Positions 36,909-46,631 of a stretch of DNA of 50,646 nucleotides are shown piece after piece; positions within the stretch are counted from its first letter, which is position 1; each line of letters starts with the position of its first letter. The DNA is from Pseudomonadales bacterium (lineage in GTDB: Bacteria > Pseudomonadota > Gammaproteobacteria > Pseudomonadales > Pseudohongiellaceae). The notes under the pieces are model-generated. The model saw only the letters and a list, made by a program, of their open reading frames with translations, did not search any database and was not told where the DNA came from. The position numbers and the translations under genes are program-made. The stretch lies in assembly GCA_022819645.1 (NCBI GenBank), contig JAJEGU010000057.1, positions 1 through 50,646 on the forward strand, written 5' to 3'.

Positions 36909-39077
36909 TTGACAGCCCTGCAGATTGAAAATATCGGCACCCTGGCGGAAGGCCTCTCGGGCTATCTGGAAAAGCCGCAAATCAACCATGTGCGGCGCGC
37001 CTACTACTACGCCGAGCAGGCCCACGAGGGCCAGATGCGCCGCACGGGCGACCCCTACATCACCCATCCGCTCCAGGTGGCCGGCATTCTCAGCCACATG
37101 CACATGGACCATCAATCGCTGATGGCCGCCATGCTGCACGATGTCATCGAAGACACCGGCATCACCAAGACCGCCATCAAGACCCAGTTCGGCAATACCG
37201 TAGCAGAGATGGTGGACGGGGTCAGCAAGCTGAGCCGGATCAAGTTCGGCTCCCAGGCCGAGGCCCAGGCCGAGAATTTCCAGAAAATGGCCATGGCCAT
37301 GTCGCGCGATCTTCGCGTCATCATGGTGAAGCTCGCCGACCGCCTCCACAACATGCGAACCATCAAGGTGCTGCCACCGGACAAGCGCCGCCGCATCGCC
37401 CGGGAAACCCTGGAAATCTACGCCCCCATCGCCAATCGCCTTGGCATGAACGACATGCGCATCGAGTTCGAGGACCTCGCCTTCGAGGCGATTTATCCGC
37501 TGCGTTTTCGCCGCATCGGCGCCGCCGTGCGCCAGGTGCGCGGCAACCGCAAGGAAGTCGTGACCCGGATTCAGACTTCACTGGAAGCCTGCCTCGAACG
37601 GGAAGGACTGCCGGGGCGGACCATCGGACGGGAAAAACACCTGTACAGCATCTACGACAAGATGCGCAGCAAGCGCAAATCCTTCCGCGAGATCATGGAT
37701 GTCTACGCCTTCCGCATCGTGGTGGACCGGGTGGACACCTGCTACCGCGTACTCGGCGCGGTTCACAGCCTGTACAAACCCGTGCCGGGGCGCTTCAAGG
37801 ACTACATCGCCATTCCCAAGGCCAATGGCTACCAGTCGCTGCACACCACCCTGTTCGGCATGCACGGCCTGCCCATTGAAATCCAGATCCGCACCGAGGA
37901 AATGGAAGCCATGGCCAATAACGGCATTGCCGCCCACTGGCTGTACAAATCCAGCGAGGAACTGCCGAGCAATGCCCACGTCCGGGCTCGGGAATGGGTG
38001 AACGGCCTGCTCGAGATGCAGAAGAACGCGGGCAATTCGCTCGAATTCATCGAAAATGTGAAGATCGACCTGTTCCCCGACGAGATTTACGTTTTCACCC
38101 CCAAAGGCGAGATTTTCGAGTTGCCGGTGGGTTCCACGCCGGTGGATTTCGCCTATGCCATTCACACCGATATCGGCAGCACCTGCGTGGCCTGCCGCAT
38201 CGAGCGCCGCCTCGCGCCACTGAGCGAAGCGCTGGAAAGCGGGCAGACCGTGGAAATCCTCACCGCGCCCGGTCACAAGCCGAATCCCGCCTGGCTCGGA
38301 TTCGTGGTCACCGCCAAGGCGCGCACGGGAATCCGCCACTTTCTCAAGAAACAGAAGCAATCCGAATCCACCGCCCTTGGCCGGCGCCTGCTCACCAAGG
38401 CCCTGGCGAGCTTCGGCGCAAGCCTCGACAAGCTTTCCCGGGAAGCCGTTTCCAGCCTGCTCGAGCAACTGCGGCTCGATTCGGTGAATCGCCTGTTCGA
38501 GGAAATCGGGTTGGGCAACCGCATGTCCCATACCATGGCCCAGCGTCTTATCGACCTGAACGAAAATCCCACCGGTGCCGGCGTGGGCGGCAATCTGCTC
38601 GTGCGCGACGCCCAGAGCTCGGTGATGAATTACGCCCGCTGCTGCAATCCCATCCCCGGCGACCGCATCGTCGGCTATATCAGCTCGGAGCGGGGCATGG
38701 TCATCCACACCGGCGACTGCAACAACATCTCCGAACTGCGGGCCAATCGTGAAAAATGGGTGGAAGTGGACTGGGACCCGGAAATCCAGGGCGAATTCAC
38801 CGTGGAAGTGCGGGTGGAACTCGAACACCAGCGCGGCATCATCGCCACCCTGGCCACCGCCATCACCGGCGCCGAGGCGAACATCGAAAAGATCACCACC
38901 GCCGAGCGGGACGCCCACTTCAGCATCGTCAATCTGCTGATCAATGTCAGGAACCGCGTCCACCTCGCCCGGGTGATGCGCAAGATCCGCATGGTCAAGG
39001 CGGTCACCCGGGTCACCCGGGTCAAGTCGCGCAAGGCGCGCAAACCTTCCGTCCGCGCGGATAACGTCGTTCATTAG
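36909..39077 (+). CDS. spoT: Bifunctional (p)ppGpp synthase/hydrolase SpoT
   Basis: 722 residues from a TTG codon with AGAGGT upstream. Hydrolase HD domain: H53 (YITHPLQVA), H77-D78 (MLHDVIEDTG). Synthetase domain: GREKHLYSIYDKM and PKANGYQSLHTTLFG. TGS domain around DEIYVFTPKGEIFELP; C-terminal zinc-finger/ACT part with YARCCNPIPGD and EVRVELEHQRGIIATL. Controls the stringent response. Its stop codon TAG overlaps the first two bases of a shortened 153-bp element. Confidence 0.96.
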   Translation: MTALQIENIGTLAEGLSGYLEKPQINHVRRAYYYAEQAHEGQMRRTGDPYITHPLQVAGILSHMHMDHQSLMAAMLHDVIEDTGITKTAIKTQFGNTVAEMVDGVSKLSRIKFGSQAEAQAENFQKMAMAMSRDLRVIMVKLADRLHNMRTIKVLPPDKRRRIARETLEIYAPIANRLGMNDMRIEFEDLAFEAIYPLRFRRIGAAVRQVRGNRKEVVTRIQTSLEACLEREGLPGRTIGREKHLYSIYDKMRSKRKSFREIMDVYAFRIVVDRVDTCYRVLGAVHSLYKPVPGRFKDYIAIPKANGYQSLHTTLFGMHGLPIEIQIRTEEMEAMANNGIAAHWLYKSSEELPSNAHVRAREWVNGLLEMQKNAGNSLEFIENVKIDLFPDEIYVFTPKGEIFELPVGSTPVDFAYAIHTDIGSTCVACRIERRLAPLSEALESGQTVEILTAPGHKPNPAWLGFVVTAKARTGIRHFLKKQKQSESTALGRRLLTKALASFGASLDKLSREAVSSLLEQLRLDSVNRLFEEIGLGNRMSHTMAQRLIDLNENPTGAGVGGNLLVRDAQSSVMNYARCCNPIPGDRIVGYISSERGMVIHTGDCNNISELRANREKWVEVDWDPEIQGEFTVEVRVELEHQRGIIATLATAITGAEANIEKITTAERDAHFSIVNLLINVRNRVHLARVMRKIRMVKAVTRVTRVKSRKARKPSVRADNVVH

Positions 39078-39144
39078 GGAAGCTCTGATCAAGTCAGAGT
39101 TTCGCGAGCAAAACAAAACCACGCTTTTGCTTTTCAGAGAATAC
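39076..39144 (+). repeat. 153-bp five-hairpin element, deleted copy 2 (69 bp)
   Basis: It keeps hairpin 1 (AGGGAAGCTCTGA/TCAGAG), then jumps to hairpin 4 (GCAAAACAAAACCACGC) and the terminal CAGAGAATAC. Hairpins 2, 3 and 5 are gone. Located between spoT and ridA. Confidence 0.88.
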
Positions 39145-39161
39145 CCAGGAGTCAGCGAGCC

Positions 39162-39551
39162 ATGCCGGAATCACAAGTCATCCAGACTGACAAGGCCCCT
39201 TCCGCGATAGGTCCCTACTCCCAGGCGGTGCGGCAGGGTTCGCTGGTGTTTCTTTCCGGCCAGGTGCCGCTGGACCCGGCGAGCATGCGGCTTGTGGGAG
39301 GCGGCATCGCGGAACAGACCGAACAAGTTTTCGACAATCTCGCGGCCGTGGCGCAGGCGGCGGGAACCAGCCTCGACCAGACCCTGCGGATGACGATTTA
39401 TCTCACCGACCTCGGCAATTTCAAGGCCGTCAACGAAATCATGGCCCGGCGTCTCGCGGCGCCGTACCCGGCCCGGGTCACCATCGGCGTTGCCGCATTG
39501 CCGGCCAATGCCATGGTGGAGATCGACGCGATTCTGGCGGCGGATTCCTGA
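39162..39551 (+). CDS. ridA: RidA family enamine/imine deaminase
   Basis: 129 residues. AIGPYSQAVRQGSLVFLSGQ at the N-terminus and YPARVTIGVAALPANAMVEIDAI-type end with the active Arg. Clears reactive 2-aminoacrylate. Position between spoT and recG matches related gammaproteobacteria. Confidence 0.95.
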   Translation: MPESQVIQTDKAPSAIGPYSQAVRQGSLVFLSGQVPLDPASMRLVGGGIAEQTEQVFDNLAAVAQAAGTSLDQTLRMTIYLTDLGNFKAVNEIMARRLAAPYPARVTIGVAALPANAMVEIDAILAADS

Positions 39552-39571
39552 AACCCCGAACCCATGCAGCC

Positions 39572-41656
39572 ATGACCGGCCCGCCGCTGGACCAGATTCC
39601 CGTTGACCGGCTGGACGGCATCGGCCCGAAGATCGGGGAGCGGCTGGCGGACCTTGGCATTGCCAGCGTCCAGGACCTGCTGTTCCACCTGCCGTTCCGC
39701 TACGAGGACCGCACCCGCATCACCCCCATCCGGCAGGCCATGGTGGGCGACTGCGTCCAGATTCAGGGCAGGATCGTCGACAGCGGCGTGGAGACCGGCC
39801 GCCGGGGCCGCAGCCTGCGCTGCCTGCTGCGGGACGATTCCGGGATGCTCAGCCTGCGCTTCTACCACTTCAACCGCTTCCAGCGGCAGAAACTCACCGG
39901 AGGCGCCCTCCTGCGCTGTTTCGGCGAAGTGCGCTACGGTCGCAGCGGCCTGGAGATGTACCACCCGGAGTATCGCGTGCTTTCCAGCGAAGACGCCCAG
40001 GTTCCCGACACCCTGACGCCGGTGTATTCCACGGTGGAAGGCATTCACCAGCAGCGCATGCGCCAATTCGTGCGGCAAGCCCTCGCCCTGCTCGCCGGTT
40101 CCGAAAAGCTGCCGGAACTACTGCCCGAGGCCTTGCTTGGCGATTTCGACGGCATCGATCTGGCCGAATCGATCCGCCTGCTCCACGAGCCGCCGCCGGA
40201 CATCAAGCTCGACTATACCGGCCGGAGCGAGAACAGCCCGGCGCGGCGGCGGCTGGCTTTCGAGGAACTGCTCGCCCACCGGCTGTGCATGCGCCGCCTC
40301 AAGCTCGACGCCGGCGCCCTGCCGTCGCCGCGCTTCAGTATCGAGCAGGAATTGCCCAGGCGATTCGCCGATTCGCTGCCCTTCCAGCTTACCGGCGCCC
40401 AGCGCCGGGTCTACCGGGAAATCCGGCGGGATCTGGCGGGGGAGGCGCCCATGATGCGCCTGCTTCAGGGCGACGTGGGTTCGGGCAAGACCGTGGTCGC
40501 CGCGCTCGGCGCCCTGCTTGCCATCGAATCCGGTTTTCAGGCCTGCCTCATGGCGCCGACGGAAATCCTTGCCGAACAGCATTGGCAGACCTTTCTTCCC
40601 TGGTTCGAGACCCTGCAACTGCCGCTTGGCTGGCTCAGCGGAAAAACCCGGGGCAAGGCCCGGGACGAAGTGTTGCAGGCGCTTGCCTCGGGGGAGTGCA
40701 AGCTGCTCATCGGCACCCACGCGGTTTTCCAGGAACAGGTGCAATTCCGGCGGCTCGGGCTGGTCATCGTCGATGAGCAGCATCGTTTCGGCGTGCACCA
40801 GCGGCTTGCCCTGCGGGAAAAGGCCGGCGCCCTGCGCGCCCACCAGCTTGTAATGACGGCCACGCCCATCCCCCGGACCCTGGCCATGAGCGCCTACGCC
40901 GATCTCGACAGTTCGGTCATCGATGAGCTGCCGCCGGGGCGCAGGCCGGTGAATACCGTGGTCCACTCCAATTCCCGGCGCAATGAAATCATCGAGCGCA
41001 TCACCGCCAGTTGCGCCGCGGGGCGGCAGGCCTATTGGGTCTGCACCCTGATCGACGAATCCGAAACCCTCCAGGCCCAGGCCGCCGAGGCCACTGCGGC
41101 GGAACTGCGGCAGGCCTTGCCGGGCATCCGGGTGGGGCTGGTCCACGGCAGGCTCAAGGCGGCGGAAAAATCCGCCGAGATGGAGCAATTCAAGCAGGGA
41201 GAAACCCAGTTGCTCGTGGCGACCACGGTAATCGAGGTGGGCGTCGATGTGCCCAATGCCAGCCTGATGGTGATAGAGAACCCGGAGCGGCTCGGGCTGG
41301 CGCAATTGCATCAGTTGCGGGGCAGGGTGGGCCGCGGCGCCGAGCAAAGCCACTGCGTATTGCTCTACCAGCCGCCGCTTTCCGACCTCAGCCGGGAGCG
41401 GCTCGGCATCATCCGGGAAACCAGCGACGGCTTCCGCATCGCCGAAGAGGACCTGCGCCTGCGCGGGCCGGGCCAGGTGCTCGGCACCCGGCAGGCGGGT
41501 GTTGCGGGATTCCGGGTCGCCGATATCAGCCGCGACAGCGAGATACTCGATCAGGTGCGCGACACCTGCCAGGAGCTGCTTGCCAGTTATCCCCATCTTG
41601 CCGATCCCCTGATCCGCCGCTGGATCGGCGAGCGAAGCCATTATGCCAACGTCTGA
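39572..41656 (+). CDS. recG: ATP-dependent DNA helicase RecG
   Basis: 694 residues. The N-terminal wedge domain includes LDGIGPKIGERLADLGI and HLPFRYEDRTR; motif I is GDVGSGKTVVA, motif II VDEQHRFG, and motif III MTATPIPRTLA. ATTVIEVGVDVPNASLM and QLHQLRGRVGRGAEQSHC are late motifs. Remodels stalled replication forks. The 3' end overlaps ubiA by 14 bases. Confidence 0.96.
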   Translation: MTGPPLDQIPVDRLDGIGPKIGERLADLGIASVQDLLFHLPFRYEDRTRITPIRQAMVGDCVQIQGRIVDSGVETGRRGRSLRCLLRDDSGMLSLRFYHFNRFQRQKLTGGALLRCFGEVRYGRSGLEMYHPEYRVLSSEDAQVPDTLTPVYSTVEGIHQQRMRQFVRQALALLAGSEKLPELLPEALLGDFDGIDLAESIRLLHEPPPDIKLDYTGRSENSPARRRLAFEELLAHRLCMRRLKLDAGALPSPRFSIEQELPRRFADSLPFQLTGAQRRVYREIRRDLAGEAPMMRLLQGDVGSGKTVVAALGALLAIESGFQACLMAPTEILAEQHWQTFLPWFETLQLPLGWLSGKTRGKARDEVLQALASGECKLLIGTHAVFQEQVQFRRLGLVIVDEQHRFGVHQRLALREKAGALRAHQLVMTATPIPRTLAMSAYADLDSSVIDELPPGRRPVNTVVHSNSRRNEIIERITASCAAGRQAYWVCTLIDESETLQAQAAEATAAELRQALPGIRVGLVHGRLKAAEKSAEMEQFKQGETQLLVATTVIEVGVDVPNASLMVIENPERLGLAQLHQLRGRVGRGAEQSHCVLLYQPPLSDLSRERLGIIRETSDGFRIAEEDLRLRGPGQVLGTRQAGVAGFRVADISRDSEILDQVRDTCQELLASYPHLADPLIRRWIGERSHYANV

Positions 41657-42500
41657 CAGGCTTTTGGCGTACTTCCACCTGGTCCGACTGCACCGGCCCG
41701 TGGGGATTTACCTGCTGCTGTGGCCCACGCTCTGCGCCCTGTGGATTGCCTCGGATGGCTTTCCGCCGCCGGGCCTGCTGCTCATCTTTGTGCTGGGCAC
41801 GGCCATCATGCGTTCGGCTGGGTGTTGCATCAATGACTTCGCCGATTACCAGATCGACGGCGAAGTGCTGCGCACCCGGGAACGGCCCCTGGCCACGGGG
41901 CGGTTGCAGCGCCGGGATGCGCTGGCCGCGTTCACCGTGCTTTCCCTGGCGGGATTCGCGCTGACCCTCTTCACCAATCCGCAGACGATCCTGCTGGCCG
42001 TGGCGGCTGTTCCCATCATTGCCCTGTATCCTTTCCTCAAACGGGTGACGCATCTGCCCCAGCTTGTGCTCGGCATCGCCTTTTCCTGGGGAATCCTCAT
42101 GGCTTTCACCGCCGCCGCCGGCAACGTGCCGGGGGCGGCCTGGCTGCTGTTCGCCGCCAATCTGCTGTGGACCGTGGTCTACGACACGCAATACGCCATG
42201 GTGGACCGCGAATACGACCAGCGCATCGGGGTCAAGTCCACGGCGATCCTGTTCGGCGGGGCGGACAATTTCATCATCGGCGCATTGCAGGTGCTGACGA
42301 TCCTGTTGCTGTGGCTTGCCGGTCGGCAATTCGGGCTGGGCGCGCCCTGGTTTTTGTCCTTGATCGGGGTGGGTGTCCTGTTTGGCTGGCAACAGATGAT
42401 TATTCGGGGCAGGCGTCCCGAGGCCTGTTTCAGGGCTTTCCTCAGCAACCAGTGGGTGGGGCTTGCCCTGCTGCTCGGCGCGGTCCTGGGGCTGCCTTGA
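41643..42500 (+). CDS. ubiA: 4-hydroxybenzoate octaprenyltransferase
   Basis: 285 residues, about eight membrane segments. The two Asp-rich motifs are present: CINDFADYQIDGEVLRTRERP and the second motif YDTQYAMVDREYDQRIG. It prenylates 4-hydroxybenzoate in ubiquinone synthesis. Start inside recG indicates translational coupling. Confidence 0.95.
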   Translation: MPTSDRLLAYFHLVRLHRPVGIYLLLWPTLCALWIASDGFPPPGLLLIFVLGTAIMRSAGCCINDFADYQIDGEVLRTRERPLATGRLQRRDALAAFTVLSLAGFALTLFTNPQTILLAVAAVPIIALYPFLKRVTHLPQLVLGIAFSWGILMAFTAAAGNVPGAAWLLFAANLLWTVVYDTQYAMVDREYDQRIGVKSTAILFGGADNFIIGALQVLTILLLWLAGRQFGLGAPWFLSLIGVGVLFGWQQMIIRGRRPEACFRAFLSNQWVGLALLLGAVLGLP

Positions 42501-42534
42501 AATCGGGATTGCTGAAGTCGTGTAGAATTACGCC

Positions 42535-43569
42535 ATGAAACCGGATCGGCCCAAGGTTACGATCTTTGATGTCGCCGAACATGCCGGCGTTTCCATCAAG
42601 ACCGTTTCGCGCGTGGTCAACAATGAACCCAATGTGCGCGAAAACACCCGCGAGCGGGTCATGCTCGCGGTGCGCGAATTGCGCTATCAGCCCAATGCCG
42701 CCGCCCGGGAGCTTTCCGGCAAGCGCTCGCGCATCATTGGCCTGATCTACGAAAACGCCGAGGAATTCAGCTACCTCAATGATGTTTTCAACGGGGCCCT
42801 TGGTATTTGCGAGCCCGCCGGCTACTCCCTGCTGCTGCGCCCGCTGACCCTGCCGGACCCGGAAATCATCGACCATATTCGCCAGTTCGCCACCAATGCC
42901 CGGGTGGAGGGGATTGTGCTGCCGGCGCCCATGGGGGACCTGCCGGAAGTGTCGGGCCTGCTGCGGGAAATGCGTATCCCGTTCGCCGCGATCACGCCCC
43001 GGGAGCCCGCCCCGGACGAAATCAATATCCTCTGCAATGACGAAGCCGCAAGCCATGCGCTCACCGAATTGCTCATCCGCCAGGGGCACGACGCCATCGG
43101 CTTCATCAAGGGGCATCCCGACCATGGCGCAAGCCACAAACGCTTCGCCGGTTACCGGCGGGCCCTGAAGCGGCACGGCGTCGCCTATGCGCCCCGGCTG
43201 GTGCGGCAAGGCTATTTTGATTTTGAATCCGGCCGCATCGCCGCCGGCAGAATGCTCGACCTTCCCAATCCGCCAAGCGCCGTACTCGCCAGCAATGACG
43301 ACATGGCGGCGGGGGCGATCTTTGCCGCCCGGAAGCGGGGGTTGAACGTTCCCGGCGAACTGTCCATCGCCGGTTTCGACGATACCCGCTTCTCCTCCCG
43401 CATCTGGCCGCCATTGACCACGGTGCGCCAGCCCATCGTGCAAATGGCGGAAACCGCCGCGGCCCTACTCATCGACAAGCTCAATGGCCATTCCACCGAG
43501 GCGCCCGAAACGCCATTCGAATGTGAAGTGGTGATTCGCGAATCCACGGCGCCATTGAGTCCTGCCTGA
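42535..43569 (+). CDS. LacI-family transcriptional repressor
   Basis: 344 residues. Helix-turn-helix VTIFDVAEHAGVSIKTVSRVVN (8-29) and hinge helix NAAARELSGKRS; periplasmic-binding-protein-like sensor domain after residue 60. A LacI-type operator (TGACAACGCTGTCA, 43682-43695) lies 113 bases downstream, in front of the sugar operon. It is therefore the likely local repressor of the glucan genes, with a sugar as inducer. Confidence 0.92.
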   Translation: MKPDRPKVTIFDVAEHAGVSIKTVSRVVNNEPNVRENTRERVMLAVRELRYQPNAAARELSGKRSRIIGLIYENAEEFSYLNDVFNGALGICEPAGYSLLLRPLTLPDPEIIDHIRQFATNARVEGIVLPAPMGDLPEVSGLLREMRIPFAAITPREPAPDEINILCNDEAASHALTELLIRQGHDAIGFIKGHPDHGASHKRFAGYRRALKRHGVAYAPRLVRQGYFDFESGRIAAGRMLDLPNPPSAVLASNDDMAAGAIFAARKRGLNVPGELSIAGFDDTRFSSRIWPPLTTVRQPIVQMAETAAALLIDKLNGHSTEAPETPFECEVVIRESTAPLSPA

Positions 43570-43590
43570 TTTGCGCACTGCCCGCCCGCA

Positions 43591-43659
43591 GAGATCCTGC
43601 GACTGCACGCGGGATGACAATTACGAGTGTCATCCCGCACGGAGCGAAGTTGCAGAATC
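43591..43659. repeat. REP-like repeat between regulator and sugar operon
   Basis: GAGATCCTGCGACTGC, then GCGGGATGACA pairing with TGTCATCCCGC, then AGTTGCAGAATC. It is an inverted arrangement of the MITE core, without MITE ends. Confidence 0.6.
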
Positions 43660-43680
43660 CCGCTCCGTACAGAAATCCAT

Positions 43681-43710
43681 TTGACAACGCTGTCAGTTTG
43701 CTGGTAAACA
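43681..43710 (+). promoter_or_regulatory. Promoter with LacI-type operator for the glucan operon
   Basis: TTGACA at 43681-43686 with a weak -10 TAAACA at 43705-43710 (18-base spacing). TGACAACGCTGTCA at 43682-43695 is a near-perfect 14-bp palindrome with central CG, as in LacI-family operators, and overlaps the -35 box. A bound repressor would block RNA polymerase. Confidence 0.7.
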
Positions 43711-43741
43711 AGGAACCTGGATTTTCTTGCGGGATTCGCAC

Positions 43742-45322
43742 ATGTCCGCTGTTCCGGGCCAGGGTGAAAGCGCCGGCGGCGCCTATATCTGGCTGACCAG
43801 CCTCAGCGCCGCGCTCGGCGGCTTTCTGATGGGTTTTGACGCCTCGGTGATCTCGGGCGTGGTGGGGTTCATCGAGGATGAATTCCGCCTCGACGAACTC
43901 CAGCTCGGCTGGGCGGTTGCCTCCCTGACCCTCACTTCCACCCTTGCCATGCTCGGCGCCGGGCCGCTGAGCAACCGCATCGGCCGGGTGGGCGTACTCA
44001 AGGCTGCGGCGCTGCTGTTCCTGCTATCCGCCATCGGTTGCGCCCTGGCGCCGGGATACACCCTGCTCGTCGCCGCCCGCATGGTGGGAGGCTTTGCCGT
44101 GGGCGCGGCGCTGATCGTGGCGCCCATGTACATCGCCGAAGTGGCGCCGGCGGAAATTCGCGGGCGACTGGTCTCGCTCAACCAGCTCAATATCGTCATC
44201 GGAATTTCCGCCGCCTTTTTCAGCAACTACCTGCTGCTGCAACTGTCCCAGGCCGACAATCCCCTGATTTCCCCGGATTCACTCTGGCGCTGGATGCTCG
44301 GGGTGGAGGCGCTGCCGGCGCTGCTCTACCTGATCGTGCTGCAACGGGTGCCTGAAAGCCCCCGCTGGCTGCAATTGCGCGGCGGCGACGAAGCCGCGCT
44401 GGCAACCCTGATCCGTATCAATGGCGAAGAAGGCGGCCAGCGCGAACACGACGCGATCAAGGCGAGCCTGGCCGAGGAAGAATCCGGCGCTCCGGCGGGG
44501 TTTGGCGAATTGCTGCGCCCCCATTTGCGGCTGGTTCTGCTGATCGCCCTCACCATCGGCGTCGTGCAGCAGGCCACCGGCATCAATGCGGTGTTCTTCT
44601 ACGCGCCGATGATTTTCGAGCAAAGCGGCATCGGCAATGACGCCGCCTTTCTCCAGGCGGTGCTGGTGGGTCTGGTGAATCTGCTGTTTACCGTGGTGGC
44701 GATTCTCTGCATCGACCGGCTGGGAAGAAAACCCCTGCTGATCACGGGTCTGACGGGGATTGCCGCCTTCATGCTGCTGCTGTCCTGGACTTTCGGCCAG
44801 GCGACCTACCAGTTGGACGAGACCGCTGTGGCGGCAGTTCCCGAAGCCGAGACCAGAGCCGCGCTGGCCCCGTTCATCGATCAATCCTTCGACAGCGAAG
44901 GCGATTTCCGCGCCGCGCTCGGGGCCGCCGGCATCGGCGAGGCGGGCGGACTCGAATCCGAACTCGTCGCTGGCGCCATCACCGTGGACACCGTGCTGGT
45001 GCTCACGGGAATCCTCGGCTTTGTCGCCTGTTTCGCTTTTTCCGCCGGGCCGATCATGTGGGTGCTGTTTTCCGAACTCTTTCCCAACTATGTCCGGGCC
45101 GCGGCGATTTCCTTCGTCGGCCTGGTGAATTCCGCCATGAGCTTTCTGGTGCAGATGCTGTTCCCCTGGGAGCTTGCGACCCTCGGCAGCAGCCTGACCT
45201 TTCTCGTCTATGGCCTGGTCGCCCTGGTCGGGCTCGGCATTCTGGGAAGAATCATGCCCGAGACCCGGGGCAAGTCACTGGAGGAACTCGAACTGGCCCT
45301 GGCGCCGAGGAGCGAGCCATGA
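43742..45322 (+). CDS. Sugar porter (MFS) transporter
   Basis: 526 residues from ATG 43742. Twelve membrane segments; GFLMGFDASVISGVVGFI at the start, D/N-R-x-G-R motifs at NRIGRVG and DRLGRKPLL, RVPESPRWLQLRG after TM6, and PETRGKSLEELE at the end are the sugar-porter signatures. A soluble insert of about 65 residues (AAVPEAETRAAL to AGGLESELV) lies in the second half. It probably imports glucose or short glucans. First gene of the operon; the stop overlaps the next start (ATGA). Confidence 0.92.
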   Translation: MSAVPGQGESAGGAYIWLTSLSAALGGFLMGFDASVISGVVGFIEDEFRLDELQLGWAVASLTLTSTLAMLGAGPLSNRIGRVGVLKAAALLFLLSAIGCALAPGYTLLVAARMVGGFAVGAALIVAPMYIAEVAPAEIRGRLVSLNQLNIVIGISAAFFSNYLLLQLSQADNPLISPDSLWRWMLGVEALPALLYLIVLQRVPESPRWLQLRGGDEAALATLIRINGEEGGQREHDAIKASLAEEESGAPAGFGELLRPHLRLVLLIALTIGVVQQATGINAVFFYAPMIFEQSGIGNDAAFLQAVLVGLVNLLFTVVAILCIDRLGRKPLLITGLTGIAAFMLLLSWTFGQATYQLDETAVAAVPEAETRAALAPFIDQSFDSEGDFRAALGAAGIGEAGGLESELVAGAITVDTVLVLTGILGFVACFAFSAGPIMWVLFSELFPNYVRAAAISFVGLVNSAMSFLVQMLFPWELATLGSSLTFLVYGLVALVGLGILGRIMPETRGKSLEELELALAPRSEP

Positions 45323-46611
45323 ACCGATTGCAGGCGCAACTGGCGGGCGTCGTCTGCGCGCTGGGAATCAGCGCCGGCGTCGCGGCCCAGGACGGCCCCA
45401 TCCCCGTCGAAATCCGCGGCGAACCGGGCAACTTCATGCTTTACCGCGGTGGTGAGCCCTATCACATCAGGGGCGCCGGCGCCGAGACGCTCGGCGACCT
45501 CGAATCCCTCGCCGCGAACGGCGCCAATTCGGTGCGCACCTGGCGGCCGGGCGACGGCAGCGTTCTCGATATCGCCCATGAACTCGGGCTGACGGTCGCG
45601 CTTTGCATCGAAATCGCCCGCGAGCGGCACGGCTTCGATTACGACGACGAAGCAGCCGTCGCGCGGCAGTTCGAGGAAGCGCGGGAAATCGTGCTGCGTT
45701 ACCGCGACCATCCGGCCCTGCTCGCCTGGGTCATCGGCAACGAAATGAACCTCGAATACGAGAATCCGCGCGTGTACGACGCCATCAACGACATCTCGCG
45801 CATGATTCACGAACTCGATCCCTGGCATCCCACTACTTCAACGACCGCCGGCATGTGGCCGGAACTCTGGCGGGAGATCGAACAGCGGGCGCCGGATCTG
45901 GATTTTCTGAGCGTTCAGGTCTATGGCGAGGTGTTCAACCTGCCGCTGATGCTGGCCGAAGTCGATGCGGAGATGCCGCTGATGATCACCGAATGGGGCA
46001 CCATCGGCCATTGGGAAGTGCCCCTGACCGAATGGGGCGCGCCCATCGAACTGAACAGTTCGGCCAAGGCGGATGTCTACCGCCGCGCCTACGAGGAAAT
46101 GCTGGCGCCGATGCAGGGCCGGCTGATCGGCAATTACGCGTTCCTGTGGGGCCAGAAGCAGGAACGCACTCCCACCTGGTACGGCGTGTTCACCGCCGAT
46201 GGGCGAAGCACCCAGGCCGTGGACGTGTTGCATCGAATCTGGAGCGGGCAATGGCCGGACAATCGCGCGCCGCTGCTCGAGGAAATGCGGCTCGACGGCC
46301 GGCAGGCGGACGAAAGCATCCGGCTGGCGGCGGGGCAGGACTATAGCGCGGCGGTCGGCGCCGGGGATCCCGACGGCGACGGTCTGATTTTCGACTGGCG
46401 CGTGATGGAAGAAAGCACCGCGACCCAGACCGGCGGCGACCGTGAAGAAACACCGCCGGAACTCGACGGCCTGATAGCTGATCCGGGGCTGCCGGAAATC
46501 AGTTTGCAGGCGCCTGCGCAACCCGGCGCTTACCGCCTTTTCGTTTATGTCGGCGACGGCCGGGGCCGCGTCGCCCACGCGAACATTCCCTTTTATGTAG
46601 ATGAGTCTTGA
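45319..46611 (+). CDS. Exported clan-GH-A-like glycoside hydrolase
   Basis: 430 residues. Signal peptide MNRLQAQLAGVVCALGISAG-x-AAQ. The TIM barrel resembles GH2/GH5 barrels: acid/base E142 in WVIGNEMN and nucleophile E225 in ITEWGTIG. Residues from about 330 form a beta-sandwich (Ig/PKD-like) tail with DPDGDGLIFDW. Candidate endo- or exo-beta-glucanase; the exact family is not clear to me. Translationally coupled to the transporter. Confidence 0.8.
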   Translation: MNRLQAQLAGVVCALGISAGVAAQDGPIPVEIRGEPGNFMLYRGGEPYHIRGAGAETLGDLESLAANGANSVRTWRPGDGSVLDIAHELGLTVALCIEIARERHGFDYDDEAAVARQFEEAREIVLRYRDHPALLAWVIGNEMNLEYENPRVYDAINDISRMIHELDPWHPTTSTTAGMWPELWREIEQRAPDLDFLSVQVYGEVFNLPLMLAEVDAEMPLMITEWGTIGHWEVPLTEWGAPIELNSSAKADVYRRAYEEMLAPMQGRLIGNYAFLWGQKQERTPTWYGVFTADGRSTQAVDVLHRIWSGQWPDNRAPLLEEMRLDGRQADESIRLAAGQDYSAAVGAGDPDGDGLIFDWRVMEESTATQTGGDREETPPELDGLIADPGLPEISLQAPAQPGAYRLFVYVGDGRGRVAHANIPFYVDES

Positions 46612-46631
46612 GTAGCCCGGAGAATATCTTG

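Noticed and set aside
37578..39122. Long antisense open frame opposite spoT
   Set aside because: Shadow of spoT; low-complexity composition and no family features.
40118..41641. Long antisense open frame opposite recG
   Set aside because: Shadow frame; recG motifs are complete on the plus strand.
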